Assembly: GCA_001596135.1 (NCBI GenBank)
Contig: CP014773.1
Coordinates: 3,906,001 to 3,970,000, forward strand
Length of the DNA stretch: 64,000 bases
Origin: Mucilaginibacter sp. PAMC 26640
Lineage (GTDB): Bacteria > Bacteroidota > Bacteroidia > Sphingobacteriales > Sphingobacteriaceae
Direction of reading: 5' to 3'
Shown here: piece by piece, positions 1 through 6,964 of the stretch
Layout: each line of letters begins with the position of its first letter
How positions within the stretch are numbered: position 1 is the stretch's first letter
Notes under the pieces: model-generated
The model's input: the letters and a program-made list of their open reading frames with translations, nothing else
The model's database searches: none
Told to the model about the DNA's origin: nothing
Program-made: the position numbers and the translations under genes

Positions 1-405
1 AACACGCGCCGCGGTTTCGCGGGCAGACGAACGGCCGCCGCCACGGTGATCGCGGATGCCGTATTTTGATTGATAAGTGTAATCTGCATGCGACGGGCGG
101 AACACATCCACATTATGGCCGTAATCTTTTGAACGCTGATCCTCATTCGGGATAATCATTGCTATCGGTGTACCTGTAGTTTTTCCTTCAAAAGTGCCTG
201 AAAGAATTTTTACGGTATCAGCTTCTTTACGCTGTGTGGTGATCTTACTTTGCCCTGGTTTGCGCTTATCCAGTTCGCCCTGGATATAATCCAGATCAAC
301 CGTTAAGCCTGCCGGGCAACCATCAACGATCACGCCGATAGCCTCGCCATGCGATTCACCAAAAGTTGTTATCCTGAATATTTGCCCGAATGAGTTACCT
401 GCCAT
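1..405 (-). CDS. aroC: Chorismate synthase, N-terminal part (cut by window edge)
   Basis: Reading the minus strand from the ATG at 405 gives 135 codons without a stop, running off the window. The protein starts MAGNSFGQIFRITTFGESHG, the chorismate synthase N-terminus, and carries the family's GRSSARETAARV stretch at the cut end. The enzyme converts EPSP to chorismate with reduced FMN, the last shikimate step. It lies 77 bp downstream of aroA on the same strand, so it is probably the distal gene of the aromatic cluster. A GC-rich repeat (409-433) sits just upstream of the start. The C-terminal two thirds are outside the window. Confidence 0.96.
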   Translation of the reverse strand, partial: MAGNSFGQIFRITTFGESHGEAIGVIVDGCPAGLTVDLDYIQGELDKRKPGQSKITTQRKEADTVKILSGTFEGKTTGTPIAMIIPNEDQRSKDYGHNVDVFRPSHADYTYQSKYGIRDHRGGGRSSARETAARV

Positions 406-408
406 ATG

Positions 409-433
409 GCCCCCTAACCCCCCGAAGGGGGAA
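409..433. repeat. Dispersed CCCCTAACCCC-type intergenic repeat
   Basis: The segment contains CCCCCTAACCCC followed by CGAAGGGGGA and can fold as a C-run/G-run hairpin. Related copies lie at 24074-24098 and, inverted, at 24132-24161. I recall such elements as common intergenic repeats in Sphingobacteriaceae; this one separates aroA from aroC. Confidence 0.6.
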
Positions 434-482
434 TGTTTGATAATGTGAAATTAATAATTGTGCTATAATCTTCGGCTCTGCT

Positions 483-1796
483 TCAAAAGGCCGGGTGGCT
501 CGCAAAGCCCACCTTTGCCAAATCCTTCCAAAATGCCGGGTATGATTTTTCTACCACATCGGCATCTTCTATTTCCAGTTCGGGGATCAGGATAGCCAGC
601 GGCGCAAAGGCCATCGCCATACGGTGATCATCGTAGGTATTTACAAACATGCGCTGCGGCAATTGTTTTTGGCTGCAGTCCAGTTTGTACACCTGGCCTT
701 TTTCTGCCAGTTTCACCCCGATCTTGTCCAGCTCTGTCTGCAGGGCAAGGATACGGTCGGTTTCTTTGATCTTCAAAGTTTCCAGCCCGGTAAAGCTGGC
801 TTCGTGGCCCAAAGCTGCACATACTACGATAACTGTTTGCGCCAGATCCGGGCATTCTTTCATGTCGAAGATTTTCCGAACAACCGGCTTTGGTTCCTTG
901 GTTAAAAGCACACCACCATCTTTAAATTGCGATGTGATACCAAAGTTAGCCATGATCTCGGTAATTACGCTGTCGCCTTGCAGGCTGTAGGAAGTTAAGC
1001 CCGGCAGAAATAACTCGGCCTCATCACTTAGGGCCGCTATGGCGTACCAGTAGGATGCTGCGCTCCAGTCGGGTTCGATGTGTAACGATGTAGTTGCAAA
1101 CTCCTGATTTAAAATCGAAATAACATTGCCCTGCCAGCTGTGCTGTATATTTGCCTGCTTCAACATCGCTAAAGTCATTTCTACATACGGTTGCGAAGTT
1201 AATTCGCCCTCTATATGTAATTCCAAACCGAAAGGCAGTTTGGCAGCAATGAGTAGTAGCGCAGTGATATACTGACTGCTGATATTACCCTTTATACTGA
1301 TCTTACGAGTTTGCTGCTCAAAACTGCCTTTTAGTTTGATAGGAGGATATCCGGCCTTTTCTTCAAATTCAATATGGGCACCCAACTCGCTCAGCGCATC
1401 AACCAATATTCCAATTGGCCTTTGCTTCATCCTCTCGCTGCCTGTTAATATTACTTCTTCTTTACCAATGGCGTAATATGCTGTTAAAAACCGCATCGCC
1501 GTACCAGCTGGACCGATGTTGACGGTTTGTGGTATCTGGTTAATTACCTCGATTTCATGCTCCTCATCCTCACCAATAACCACTTTCGGACTTTCGGACT
1601 TCCGGACTTCCGACGTCCTCAAAATTCCCGCAAGAGTAACCGTATCCGCCGCATCTGAAATGTTCTCAACTTTTACTTTACCATCGCTAAGCGCTTCGAT
1701 TACCAACGCACGGTTACACTCACTTTTTGACCCGGTAAGCTGTATGGTGCCATCGGCTGATTTGCCTGTTTTGGAAAGTATGATGTTATGTTTCAT
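483..1796 (-). CDS. aroA: 3-phosphoshikimate 1-carboxyvinyltransferase (EPSP synthase)
   Basis: 437 residues, the usual length for this cytosolic two-domain enzyme, which transfers the enolpyruvyl group of PEP to shikimate-3-phosphate. Visible signatures are GSKSECNRAL near residue 22 (substrate-binding lysine), GPAGTAMRFL near residue 95, the QRPIG segment that follows it, and KETDR plus DDHRMAMAFAPLA near the C-terminus. Residues about 61-72 are encoded by a tandem octamer repeat (1580-1611), so this surface loop is unusual and probably length-variable. The gene lies between the DAHP synthase/chorismate mutase gene (181 bp upstream) and aroC (77 bp downstream), all on the minus strand. Confidence 0.97.
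   Translation of the reverse strand: MKHNIILSKTGKSADGTIQLTGSKSECNRALVIEALSDGKVKVENISDAADTVTLAGILRTSEVRKSESPKVVIGEDEEHEIEVINQIPQTVNIGPAGTAMRFLTAYYAIGKEEVILTGSERMKQRPIGILVDALSELGAHIEFEEKAGYPPIKLKGSFEQQTRKISIKGNISSQYITALLLIAAKLPFGLELHIEGELTSQPYVEMTLAMLKQANIQHSWQGNVISILNQEFATTSLHIEPDWSAASYWYAIAALSDEAELFLPGLTSYSLQGDSVITEIMANFGITSQFKDGGVLLTKEPKPVVRKIFDMKECPDLAQTVIVVCAALGHEASFTGLETLKIKETDRILALQTELDKIGVKLAEKGQVYKLDCSQKQLPQRMFVNTYDDHRMAMAFAPLAILIPELEIEDADVVEKSYPAFWKDLAKVGFASHPAF
1580..1611 (-). repeat. Four-unit octamer tandem repeat inside aroA
   Basis: Read in the coding direction the units are GGAAGTCC, GGAAGTCC, GAAAGTCC and GAAAGTGG. They encode roughly residues 62-72 of AroA (EVRKSESPK). A degenerate copy of the same motif occurs in the intergenic region at about 3131-3166, and a weaker one near 3225-3246. 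Because the unit is 8 bp, gain or loss of one unit would shift the reading frame. Confidence 0.7.
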
Positions 1797-1858
1797 TTTA
1801 TTAATTCGATCTCGCTTCTAAGCCTAACTATAAAAAATGTCGTCCGTAGGAGTTACAA

Positions 1859-1900
1859 GGAGAAATCCTACACGCTTAGCAAATTGTGTAAGATTTCTCT
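1859..1900. repeat. Long imperfect hairpin between DAHP synthase/CM and aroA
   Basis: GGAGAAATCCTACAC (1859-1873) is complementary to GTGTAAGATTTCTCT (1886-1900) over 15 positions, with two G-U pairs and a 12-nt loop. A T-rich tract follows only on the plus strand, so it is not an obvious terminator for the minus-strand genes. It could be a processing or stabilising hairpin in the aro transcript, or a REP-like element. Confidence 0.5.
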
Positions 1901-1977
1901 TTTGTGTCTCCCGCTATCCTTGCCTGGCACTATCGAATGACCGGGTTGTATAGTTTCAAACAGAACTTTAGCGTTTA

Positions 1978-3108
1978 TTAAACGTGTGTTAACTTTTCTG
2001 CCGCCTGGCCTGCTTCACTTTTGTTCATGATCTCGGTTTGTTTACGGATCGATTCACTGTGCATCAGCTCCAGTAATTTTTCTGTAAACTCCGGGCTCAA
2101 TTTTAGGGCTTTTGCGTAGCTGGTGCGTTTGTGCAGAATCTCGTCCCAGCGGTTCACCTGTAAAATAGTAATGTCGTTATCTTTTTTGTAATTACCGATC
2201 TTCTCAACTATCTGCATGCGTTCTGCCATTTTCTGGATCACCAGGTCATCAATCTTGTCGATCTGGCTACGTAGTTCGTGCAACTTGTCATTAACTTCCG
2301 TGTTACGAACTTCGGGCTTGCGCAGGTGCAGGTTATCAATGATATCGGCTAAAGCAGCAGGGGTAACCTGTTGTTTAGCATCTGTCCAGGCAACGCTTGG
2401 GTCAATGTGCGATTCGATCATCAAACCCTGCATGTCCAGGTCTAACGCTTTTTGAGAGATGTACCCGATCAGGTCACGGTTACCGGTAATATGGCTTGGA
2501 TCGTTGATGATTGGCAAATGTGGCGCAAGCGTTTTTAATCCGATCGCCAGATCCCACATTGGCTCGTTACGGAATGCTGTTTTTTCGTACGATGAAAAAC
2601 CGCGGTGAATAGCCGCCAGTTTGGTGATACCTGCGTTATTGATACGCTCCAGTGCGCCTACCCATAAAGACAGATCTGGGTTAACCGGATTTTTTACCAT
2701 TACGGGTATATCAACACCACGCAGTGCATCAGCAATTTCCTGAACGGTAAATGGGTTAACAGTTGAGCGTGCACCTACCCAAAGGATATCCACACCAGCT
2801 TTTAAAGCTTCTTCCACATGTTTAGCAGTAGCTACTTCTACAGCGGTTGGCAAGCCGGTTTCCGCCTTAGCGCGTTTTAACCACTCCAAACCAATGCTGC
2901 CAATACCTTCAAACTCTCCGGGGCGGGTACGGGGTTTCCAAATACCTGCGCGCAGGGCACTTATCTTGCCGGTTTTGGCTAAGATGTGCGCTGTGGCTAC
3001 CAATTGATCTTCTGTTTCGGCGCTGCATGGGCCGGCAATTACTAATGGCTCTATGCCCGATTTGTTGATCCAGGTGTTAAGCGGCTGTATGTTTAAGTCA
3101 AGTTTCAT
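1978..3108 (-). CDS. Bifunctional DAHP synthase / chorismate mutase (type II)
   Basis: 376 residues. The N-terminal part (about 1-265) is a KDO8P-synthase-like DAHP synthase with AGPCSAE, the RAGIWKPRTRPGEFEG segment, MVKNPVNPD and INDPSHITG. It condenses PEP and erythrose-4-phosphate in the first shikimate step. The C-terminal part (from about 278, LHELRSQIDKIDDLVIQKM) is an all-helical AroQ-type chorismate mutase that makes prephenate. This domain order is the reverse of Bacillus AroA and matches the Porphyromonas gingivalis enzyme, which is known to be inhibited by prephenate through its mutase domain. It lies 147 bp downstream of pheA and probably shares its attenuated transcript. Confidence 0.95.
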   Translation of the reverse strand: MKLDLNIQPLNTWINKSGIEPLVIAGPCSAETEDQLVATAHILAKTGKISALRAGIWKPRTRPGEFEGIGSIGLEWLKRAKAETGLPTAVEVATAKHVEEALKAGVDILWVGARSTVNPFTVQEIADALRGVDIPVMVKNPVNPDLSLWVGALERINNAGITKLAAIHRGFSSYEKTAFRNEPMWDLAIGLKTLAPHLPIINDPSHITGNRDLIGYISQKALDLDMQGLMIESHIDPSVAWTDAKQQVTPAALADIIDNLHLRKPEVRNTEVNDKLHELRSQIDKIDDLVIQKMAERMQIVEKIGNYKKDNDITILQVNRWDEILHKRTSYAKALKLSPEFTEKLLELMHSESIRKQTEIMNKSEAGQAAEKLTHV

Positions 3109-3255
3109 ATCGATTTGTTGTTTTTTTTGGAGTCCGGATAATCGGAAAGACCGAAATTCCGGAAGTAATTTTTTGGTTATGTTATTTAATTGTTATGCTT
3201 TTATTGTTTAAATTTATAGTTCAGACTTACCGGCTTCCGGTCTTCCCACTTAATC

Positions 3256-4155
3256 TTAGTCCATTTTTTTGATCGTGATGTACTTCCTGGGTTTGGTTGC
3301 CTTAGGCAGTAAGGGCGCTATTTCCTCTTCGTATTTTTCATACTCACCCAGGATATTAAAATTATGTGTGTATTTCAGGATTTGGCGGATGCATGCATCG
3401 TAATGCTTTGTCTCCGTCCATTCAATGTCTACATAAAAGTTATACTCATTGCGTTTGCCCAAAACCGGCATACTTTGAATTTTGCTCATATTAACATTTT
3501 CCTGAGCGAAGATATTGAGCACTTTGGCCAGTGACCCAACCTCATTGCTTACCTGGAAACAAAGGGATGCTTTATTGCCGGGTTTCTTTTTAGCGTTCTC
3601 GTGTGTGGTTAGAATTAAAAAACGGGTGAAGTTCTTTTTGTTCGATTCGATCCTGCGTTCCAAAACTTCTAAACCGTATAAGTTTGCCGCTAAAGAGTTA
3701 GCTATGGCAACGGTATCGGTCAGCTGCTCATCGCGGATCCGTTTGGCGCAGGCGGCGGTATCGTTGCTCTCCACAATTTTCAGATTCGGGTACTCATCAA
3801 AAAAGTCAACACACTGGCGAATGGCGATGGGATGGGAGGTTACGTATTTTACGTTCTCAAACTTTACGCCGGGCAAAGCCATCAGGTGCAGTTGGATCGG
3901 TACGTAAACCTCGCCAACTACCGGGAAGCTGTAGCTCATCAGCAAAGAGTAGTTGGGCAGGATACTGCCGGCAATGCTGTTTTCAATCGCCATTACAATG
4001 TAATCAGCCTCATCGTTCTTAAGCGCATCAAAGGTTTGCTTAAAAGAATTGCACTCTACAGTGTGGATTTTTTCGCCAAAATATTTGAAGGCGGCCTCTT
4101 CGTGAAAGGAGGCGCGGATCCCCTGGATAGCAACTCTTGGTATTTCTGGTTTCAT
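3256..4155 (-). CDS. pheA: Prephenate dehydratase with C-terminal ACT domain
   Basis: 299 residues. The N-terminal about 190 residues are a prephenate dehydratase domain, opening VAIQGIRASFHEEAA and ending in the hallmark FTRFLIL, whose Thr is catalytic. An ACT domain follows (from about 198: SLCFQVSNEVGSLAKVLNIF, then SKIQSMPV), which binds phenylalanine for feedback inhibition. There is no fused chorismate mutase because that activity sits on the next gene. The product phenylpyruvate leads to phenylalanine. The ATG at 4155 lies 14 nt past an intrinsic terminator, and a Phe/Tyr-rich leader peptide is encoded upstream, so expression is most likely attenuated by Phe/Tyr supply. Confidence 0.96.
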   Translation of the reverse strand: MKPEIPRVAIQGIRASFHEEAAFKYFGEKIHTVECNSFKQTFDALKNDEADYIVMAIENSIAGSILPNYSLLMSYSFPVVGEVYVPIQLHLMALPGVKFENVKYVTSHPIAIRQCVDFFDEYPNLKIVESNDTAACAKRIRDEQLTDTVAIANSLAANLYGLEVLERRIESNKKNFTRFLILTTHENAKKKPGNKASLCFQVSNEVGSLAKVLNIFAQENVNMSKIQSMPVLGKRNEYNFYVDIEWTETKHYDACIRQILKYTHNFNILGEYEKYEEEIAPLLPKATKPRKYITIKKMD

Positions 4156-4169
4156 AAAAGCTTCAAAGC

Positions 4170-4202
4170 AAAAAGTCCCGGCTGTTTGGGCCGGGACTTT
4201 TT
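4170..4202 (-). terminator. Attenuator terminator of the pheA leader
   Basis: On the minus strand, 13 bp of perfect stem (4198-4202 and 4190-4197 paired with 4175-4182 and 4170-4174) enclose a 7-nt loop and end in a run of T. The core arms are GTCCCGGC and GCCGGGAC. It lies between the leader peptide and the pheA ATG, so it can only stop transcription before pheA. Confidence 0.9.
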
Positions 4203-4240
4203 AGTTTATATGTTTTGTTAGTACATATCAGTCCCGGCTC
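4190..4240 (-). promoter_or_regulatory. Antiterminator pairing of the pheA attenuator
   Basis: The segment at 4230-4238 (GCCGGGACT on the minus strand) repeats the 3' arm of the terminator. It can therefore pair with the terminator's 5' arm (4190-4198, AGTCCCGGC) over 9 bp. It overlaps the last codons and stop of the leader peptide, so ribosome position would decide between the two structures: stalling on the earlier Phe/Tyr codons frees it, and complete translation covers it. Confidence 0.8.
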
Positions 4241-4293
4241 TTACTGCTAAAGTAAAAGTAGAAACCATAAAAATATGCACGTGAATTGTTCAT
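4228..4293 (-). CDS. Phe/Tyr-rich leader peptide of pheA (attenuator)
   Basis: A 21-codon ORF on the minus strand starts ATG at 4293 and stops TGA at 4228-4230. Residues 7-15 read YFYGFYFYF, giving four Phe and four Tyr codons in nine positions. The stop lies at the edge of the antiterminator strand and the terminator begins 26 nt further on. This arrangement of control codons, alternative hairpins and a downstream phenylalanine gene is that of classic amino-acid attenuators (pheL/trpL logic). The equal weight of Tyr suggests that both aromatic amino acids are sensed. Confidence 0.85.
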   Translation of the reverse strand: MNNSRAYFYGFYFYFSSKSRD

Positions 4294-4309
4294 TGTTGTT
4301 GTTATGCTG

Positions 4310-4340
4310 TAAATGTACAAGTAAAAATCAATTTGTCAAT
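4310..4340 (-). promoter_or_regulatory. Candidate promoter of the pheA leader
   Basis: On the minus strand ATTG (4340-4337), a 19-nt spacer and TACATTTA (4317-4310) resemble the Bacteroidota TTTG / TAnnTTTG promoter with one mismatch in each element. Transcription would start near 4305, about 12 nt before the leader-peptide ATG. Confidence 0.45.
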
Positions 4341-4652
4341 AGATAATTTTATTTTTTGTAGATATTTTGGAGCGAACAAAATTTTATTGGGTAAAAATGG
4401 TAAATTTCAATTGTTTAGAACAATATAATGATTTTTTTAAAGTGCAAATCGGAATATAAATTTTACGGGTAAATGCGGCAGCAATTCAGCTTGATCCGTA
4501 AGCTATTAAAATAAACAGCCAAATCATGGCCAATACATCCTCCCGCTCATCTACTGGAGCAAATTTCCAGTGATTTACTGCCTAACCTGTCAACTATTTT
4601 TTAGGATGGAGTGTCTTAAAACATTTGTTGAAATCGAGAGAAAAAAAATTAC
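4341..4652. other. AT-rich intergenic stretch without a gene
   Basis: I see no ORF of note here. The only structure is a short 6-bp hairpin (4553-4571, ACTGGA/TCCAGT). This is the downstream side of the desaturase-like gene and upstream of the pheA promoter region. Confidence 0.5.
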
Positions 4653-5555
4653 CTAATGAATGCTAGCCGCTTCCTTCCGGTAAGCCCTCTGCATCGCCCT
4701 TGCTGTTTGTGTGCTGCCATCATGGCTCCATCCCGGGGGCTTCACAAAATAGAGCAGCTTATTTCTTAGCCCGGGTGCTTTGCTTGCATCGGCTATGAGT
4801 GCCTTCCATTCATGAAAGAGGACGTTCACCGGTCCCATGTGTTCAGGTTGATGCGTCAGGCCGTATTTAACAGGTTCTGCAGGGTCTTCGTCATGAAAGG
4901 TGCCGAAGAGGCGATCCCAAACGATAAACATCATCCCCATATTCTTATCCAGGTAGGGGATGTTTGATGCATGGTGTACACGGTGATGCGCCGGCGTAAC
5001 AAACACAAAAGCGTACCATTTAGGCAGTGGAATTTGATATTGGGTATGCACGATATTCCCGTACAACTGGGTAAGCAAATACGCGTACAAAATATCTATT
5101 GCGTTAAAACCGATCAGTGCCAGCGGCATATAAAAAAATGTCCTGTACAATGGCTCAAAAACGGTGGACCGGAAACCCGTGGTAAAATTAAAATGCTCCG
5201 AAGAGTGATGTGTAACATGCATGGCCCAAAACATACGGCAATAGTGGCCGGTATAATGCAAGATCCAGTATAAAAAATCCTGTAACACCACCAGTACACA
5301 CCAATAAACTATTGGGTTACCGATCTCAAAAAACCTGTACCGGTAAGCAAAGTTAAGCAGGAAAAACCCGGTACCGTTTACGGCCAGGTTCAAGAAAAAG
5401 GCTAGCGTGGTTAAATAGAAATTGGTAAAGGTATCGCGCTTATCGTAATAGTTCCTGTTTTCGCGGTAGCTGAAATACATTTCCGTTAAGGTAAGTATGA
5501 TCAGCAGGCTAATTAGTACAATTACAGCTTCGTTACGGGCATTTAAATGGGGCAT
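4653..5555 (-). CDS. Sterol desaturase / fatty acid hydroxylase family membrane protein
   Basis: 300 residues with several hydrophobic segments and the histidine boxes of the FA_hydroxylase family: HYTGH near residue 115, HVTHHSSEHFN near 132 and HHRVHHASN near 190. These bind a di-iron centre in membrane hydroxylases and desaturases. The substrate cannot be told from sequence; lipid or carotenoid hydroxylation are possibilities. The start codon immediately follows the aroB stop (5556-5558), so it is almost certainly co-transcribed with aroB, an odd partner for an aromatic pathway gene. Confidence 0.88.
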   Translation of the reverse strand: MPHLNARNEAVIVLISLLIILTLTEMYFSYRENRNYYDKRDTFTNFYLTTLAFFLNLAVNGTGFFLLNFAYRYRFFEIGNPIVYWCVLVVLQDFLYWILHYTGHYCRMFWAMHVTHHSSEHFNFTTGFRSTVFEPLYRTFFYMPLALIGFNAIDILYAYLLTQLYGNIVHTQYQIPLPKWYAFVFVTPAHHRVHHASNIPYLDKNMGMMFIVWDRLFGTFHDEDPAEPVKYGLTHQPEHMGPVNVLFHEWKALIADASKAPGLRNKLLYFVKPPGWSHDGSTQTARAMQRAYRKEAASIH

Positions 5556-6614
5556 TTATAAATTTGCGTAATATCTTAAACTATCGCAAAGTTCGTCCTC
5601 CGTGCAGATATTATCAATACTATACTGTCCTATCCGTGTCAATAAAGTACAATTGATGTGTGCATTGAGGTTTTTCTTGTCTTTCAGCATTAGTTGGTAC
5701 AATTCACTGTGACATACTTCAGGCACCTGGTGTATCGGGTAAAGCTTGTTTAAAACACTGCTGATCTCCGTCAGTTGTTCTTCCGGTAAACCCACTTTTT
5801 TGTGAGACAGCCACGCTTCACAGATCATCCCAACGGCAATAGCCTCACCATGGGTTAAAGGATGCTTATCATTCAGCATGGAATAGGTTTCTATAGCATG
5901 CCCAATGGTATGCCCAAAGTTAAGGGCCTTGCGAATGCCTTTTTCCAGCGGATCTGCAATTACCACATCGTTTTTGATCGCTACCGAACGGTGTACCAGC
6001 TCAGCAGATGGCAAACTCAGGTCGCTGTTCTTAAGCTGATCCCAATAGGCTGCATCGCAGATCAAGCCATGTTTAAGCATCTCTGCCAGGCCGGAGAGGA
6101 TCTGTCTTTCTGGTAGTGTCTTAAAAAAATCCGCAGACATAAACACCGCCTTTGGCTGCGTGAACGTGCCGATGATATTTTTAATGCTATCCATATCAAT
6201 GCCGGTTTTGCCGCCAACAGATGCATCTACCTGCGAAAGCAGGGTAGTGGGTACGTGGACAAAATCTATCCCCCGTTTGTACGTTGAGGCTACAAAACCG
6301 CCCAGATCAGTTACCACACCGCCACCGAGATTGATCATCAGCGCTTTCCTGTCGGCACCAAAATCTATCAGCATTTTCCAAACGCCTATACAAAAATCAA
6401 TGTTCTTGCTTTCTTCGCCCGCGTTTATCTCAATGATATCGTAATTATCTGCCTCGCCCAGATACTCATGGAGTAAAGGCATGCACTGTTTAGAGGTGTT
6501 TTCGTCTGTTAAAACAAAAGTACGGGAATAGTTACCGTGTTTAATAAAGTTTACCAGTTCGGCCAGGCTGTTCTCAAAGAAGATCTGGTAGCCGTCGCTT
6601 TGTATCGTATCCAT
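5556..6614 (-). CDS. aroB: 3-dehydroquinate synthase
   Basis: The start is placed at the ATG 6612-6614 (MDTIQSDGYQIFF), giving 352 residues. A longer frame would overlap the S4-domain gene, whose stop is at 6616. Family signatures are the NAD-binding GGGVVTDLGGFVASTYKRGI (near 100), PTTLLSQVDASVGGKTG with the catalytic Lys, and metal-ligand histidines in NFGHTIGHAIE and HGEAIAVGM. The enzyme makes 3-dehydroquinate from DAHP, the second shikimate step. It lies 1 bp downstream of the S4 gene and abuts the desaturase-like gene. Confidence 0.96.
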   Translation of the reverse strand: MDTIQSDGYQIFFENSLAELVNFIKHGNYSRTFVLTDENTSKQCMPLLHEYLGEADNYDIIEINAGEESKNIDFCIGVWKMLIDFGADRKALMINLGGGVVTDLGGFVASTYKRGIDFVHVPTTLLSQVDASVGGKTGIDMDSIKNIIGTFTQPKAVFMSADFFKTLPERQILSGLAEMLKHGLICDAAYWDQLKNSDLSLPSAELVHRSVAIKNDVVIADPLEKGIRKALNFGHTIGHAIETYSMLNDKHPLTHGEAIAVGMICEAWLSHKKVGLPEEQLTEISSVLNKLYPIHQVPEVCHSELYQLMLKDKKNLNAHINCTLLTRIGQYSIDNICTEDELCDSLRYYANL

Positions 6615-6615
6615 C

Positions 6616-6822
6616 TTAAATAACCTTGATCTTTTGGCCCCTGAATTCAACCAGGTCACCCTGTTTTACTTTGAGGCGTTTGCGATAGTCGATAGTGCCA
6701 TTATAGGTTACTTCACCGTATTGCACGGCAATTTGTGCCTCCCCGCCGGTTTGCACCAGTCCGGTTGCTTTTAGCAGCTGTATCATAGGGATGTAGTCTC
6801 CCTCTACCTTAAATTCAATCAT
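6616..6822 (-). CDS. Small S4-domain RNA-binding protein
   Basis: The start is taken at MIEFKVEGDYIPMIQLLKA (ATG 6820-6822), giving 68 residues; the longer frame adds 20 uncharacteristic residues. The whole protein is one S4 fold, with the LKATGLVQTGGEAQ, V.YNG.I..RKRLKV and GDLVEF pattern shared with YbcJ-like proteins. It probably binds structured RNA such as rRNA. It heads the minus-strand run into aroB with a 1-bp gap, which implies co-transcription. Confidence 0.85.
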   Translation of the reverse strand: MIEFKVEGDYIPMIQLLKATGLVQTGGEAQIAVQYGEVTYNGTIDYRKRLKVKQGDLVEFRGQKIKVI

Positions 6823-6868
6823 GGATGGCAAAAATAAACTATTCGTGCAATAATGGGTTATCATTTTA

Positions 6869-6876
6869 TAATTTTG
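6869..6876 (+). promoter_or_regulatory. -7 promoter element of the proline dehydrogenase gene
   Basis: TAATTTTG is an exact match to TAnnTTTG. Transcription would begin near 6881, directly before the first stem of the structured leader (6883-6956). No clear TTTG is seen at -33. Confidence 0.55.
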
Positions 6877-6882
6877 CACCAT

Positions 6883-6956
6883 AGATCACAGTTAATGGTT
6901 CGTAGATGCCGGCAACCCGGCAACCTGCGTAAACCATCAGCCACGATCTGTGAACT
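6883..6956 (+). ncRNA. Structured 5' leader of the proline dehydrogenase gene (unassigned)
   Basis: Three nested helices can form. P1 pairs 6883-6891 (AGATCACAG) with 6948-6956 (CTGTGAACT), 8 of 9 positions. P2 pairs 6895-6900 (ATGGTT) with 6932-6937 (AACCAT). P3 pairs 6908-6912 (GCCGG) with 6917-6921 (CCGGC) around a CAAC loop. GGCAAC occurs twice. The closing helix ends 8 nt before the ATG. The predicted transcription start coincides with P1. A riboswitch or protein-binding leader is plausible, but the class is unknown to me and the minus strand cannot be excluded. Confidence 0.5.
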
Positions 6957-6964
6957 AATCCAAC

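Noticed and set aside
1859..1900. Terminator for the DAHPS/CM gene
   Set aside because: The hairpin is strong, but no T tract follows it in the minus-strand direction.
6615..6659. Longer aroB start
   Set aside because: The 15 extra codons would overlap the S4-domain gene and do not resemble AroB; the ATG at 6614 fits the family start.
6883..6956. SAM-I riboswitch upstream of proline dehydrogenase
   Set aside because: The CCGGCAACC string is shared with SAM-I cores, but the four-way junction, the GATGAAA-type strand and a matching P1 are missing, and the gene has no link to sulfur metabolism.
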